DNA of 11,324 nt from Zetaproteobacteria bacterium (GTDB lineage Bacteria > Pseudomonadota > Zetaproteobacteria > Mariprofundales > Mariprofundaceae). Positions within the stretch are counted from its first letter, which is position 1. Each line of letters opens with the position of its first letter. Below are positions 10,571-11,324 of the stretch, piece by piece. A model generated the notes under the pieces. The model saw only the letters and a list, made by a program, of their open reading frames with translations. It was not told the DNA's origin and searched no databases. Location of the stretch: NCBI GenBank assembly GCA_021545665.1, contig JAJRTX010000268.1:1-11324 (forward strand), given 5' to 3'. Position numbers and translations under genes: made by a program.

Positions 10571-10797
10571 TTTTACGAAAAAGGGCAGACATCATGCGCT
10601 TGATTCGCTTCGCATTACCGGCTTTGGTTTTTGTCGTAGCTGGGTCTTGTTCTTTGGAACGATACCACCAGGAATACATCCCACAGCCGTTTCATTCAAC
10701 GACACAGAAAAGTATGACCCTACCGCAGAAATGCCGGCCACTGCTAAACGATCCGAGTGATGCCTGGATCGACTGCATGGGAGTGGGAAAAAAATGA
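10567..10797 (+). CDS. Possible small lipoprotein, 76 residues
   Basis: ATG 10567 overlaps the upstream stop (ATGA) after GGGGA; ATG 10594 (MRLIRFALPALV) with its own AGGGCAGA site is an alternative. In either case a basic start is followed by a hydrophobic core (FALPALVFVVAGSCSLERY). The Cys after AGS is a borderline lipobox, since position -3 is Ala rather than Leu, so the product may be a lipoprotein or simply exported. The mature part is about 50 residues with two further Cys (QKCRPL and IDCMGV) that could form a disulfide. An o-spanin (Rz1-like) role is possible by position and size, but it is not proline-rich and no i-spanin is visible. Confidence 0.6.
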   Translation: MILRKRADIMRLIRFALPALVFVVAGSCSLERYHQEYIPQPFHSTTQKSMTLPQKCRPLLNDPSDAWIDCMGVGKK

Positions 10798-11039
10798 ACA
10801 GATTTTCAGAGTGGCTAAAGGCCGGGGCGGAAACACCAGATTTTATGCCCGCAGCCGATCGGCAGATGTATAGCGATGCGGGAAATGAAATCGAACGGCT
10901 CGCCGACCGCATTGAAGTGCTTGAGCGGGTGCTTGAGCGGGTGCTTGAGGCAGCAGACGAGTTCATTAAAGCTGATGGGTCAATTAGCGATATGCGACTC
11001 TATTTAGCAATAGCCGCAGCACAAGAGGTGAAGAAATGA
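10794..11039 (+). CDS. Coiled-coil protein, 81 residues
   Basis: ATG 10794 overlaps the previous stop (ATGA). The N-terminal part (MNRFSEWLKAGAETPDFMPA) is followed by a long amphipathic helix (about 30-60: EIERLADRIEVLERVLERVLE) with leucine/valine at heptad-like positions, then a shorter C-terminal helix. The helix contains an in-frame 12-bp tandem duplication. It probably forms a dimer through the coiled coil. Small phage proteins of this layout, with a coiled coil after an ADRQMYSDAGNEIERL-like stretch, are common and of unknown function. Confidence 0.75.
   Translation: MNRFSEWLKAGAETPDFMPAADRQMYSDAGNEIERLADRIEVLERVLERVLEAADEFIKADGSISDMRLYLAIAAAQEVKK
10917..10949 (+). repeat. In-frame 12-bp tandem repeat in the coiled coil
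   Basis: GTGCTTGAGCGG occurs at 10917-10928 and 10929-10940, followed by a 9-bp partial copy (10941-10949), encoding VLER-VLER-VLE. Perfect copies point to a recent slippage event that lengthened the helix by four residues. Confidence 0.85.
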
Positions 11040-11157
11040 GTTACAGAGAAACATCTATCCACAGCTTAGATTACCCGACGAACGCGATCAGAAAGACCTG
11101 GCGGCTGTGGATGATCTACTAGACAAGGTTAAGGCCGCGATTAAGGAATCGAAATGA
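11036..11157 (+). pseudogene. Small gene with an apparent one-base frameshift
   Basis: ATG 11036 overlaps the previous stop (ATGA), but its frame ends after 28 codons (TAG at 11120-11122) and reads poorly. From 11053 another frame is open to TGA 11155-11157 and reads IYPQLRLPDERDQKDLAAVD, then DLLDKVKAAIKESK, a normal helical protein, and that TGA overlaps the next start (ATGA), as expected for a real gene end. This second frame has no start codon. Adding one A to the AAA run at 11049-11051 joins MSYRE-N to it, giving a 40-residue protein. A deletion in the A run, either real or a sequencing error, is the simplest reading; a programmed -1 shift is an alternative. Confidence 0.55.
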
Positions 11158-11324
11158 CACCAGACGACTACATACGTAAGGGCGTGGAACTGGCTAATGG
11201 GTTTCGGTGGCTGCACCGTGATCAAGTTGAGTTACCGGGACTTAATAATCCTGCATTACGCCCTTTCGAGCAGCAATGGTTTCTAGCCGCCCTTGTCGCC
11301 CAACTCGTAGAGCAGGTGGATGCG
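11154..11324 (+). CDS. Unknown phage protein, cut by the right edge
   Basis: ATG 11154 overlaps the preceding TGA (ATGA). The open frame gives 57 residues to the edge, beginning MTPDDYIRKGVELANGFRWL and continuing through PFEQQWFLAALVAQLVEQVD. The DYIRKGVELANGFxW start and a later FLAALxAQLVxQVD helix match a small conserved phage protein type that I have seen without assigned function. The C-terminus is missing. It continues the coupled run of block 3. Confidence 0.7.
   Translation, partial: MTPDDYIRKGVELANGFRWLHRDQVELPGLNNPALRPFEQQWFLAALVAQLVEQVDA

Overview
The window looks like the early/replication region of a tailed double-stranded DNA phage genome (or a prophage-like copy). The evidence is dense packing of short genes with ATGA or TAATG overlaps, strong AGGAG-type ribosome binding sites, many very small membrane or unknown proteins, a complete phage-type family A DNA polymerase, a DEDDh exonuclease directly downstream of it, and several families seen mainly in phages (a Tad2/DUF2829 protein, a stand-alone SLOG/DprA-like protein, an AP2-like protein). 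Nothing here fixes the host. A signal-peptide protein and a possible lipoprotein fit a Gram-negative host only weakly.

Layout. Positions 1-538 are transcribed leftward: a 34-residue ORF, then tad2, then a gene cut by the window edge. Positions 539-1062 are a divergent, gene-free control region with twin palindromes, an A/T inverted repeat next to a G-rich stretch, and two arrays of an 8-bp repeat. Everything after 1063 is read rightward. Block 1 (1063-4550) holds small unknown genes, membrane proteins, the SLOG protein, an exported protein and a 262-residue unknown protein, and ends at a hairpin terminator (4601-4637). Block 2 (4677-8310) is the replication block: an 89-residue unknown protein, the polymerase, a small membrane gene interrupted by an amber codon, another small membrane protein, the exonuclease and the AP2-like protein. 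A second gene-free stretch (8311-8631) carries AT-rich hairpins and two more copies of the 8-bp repeat array. Block 3 (8632-11324) is a tightly overlapping run including a 407-residue protein with GHKL-like motifs in permuted order, a possible lipoprotein, a coiled-coil protein, a small gene that appears frameshifted, and a gene cut by the right edge.

Two repeated nucleotide signals stand out. First, arrays of GTNAC repeated every 8 bp occur in at least five places, almost wholly outside genes, and share an identical 13-nt palindrome in three of them. Second, four genes that are not translationally coupled to an upstream gene are preceded by a GC hairpin followed by or containing GTGCC, about 34-37 nt before the start codon. 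Three of these have a 7-bp stem, a TYAC tetraloop and GTGCC directly after the stem, with stem sequences that differ but keep pairing. A fifth, longer hairpin with GTGCC precedes the polymerase block.

The protein-level points of most interest are the Thoeris anti-defence protein Tad2 in the same phage as a stand-alone SLOG protein (SLOG being the fold that senses the Thoeris signal in ThsA), and a polymerase with Leu at the position equivalent to E. coli Pol I 762 and Gly at the position equivalent to Arg754. All family calls are from reading the sequence; no searches were run.
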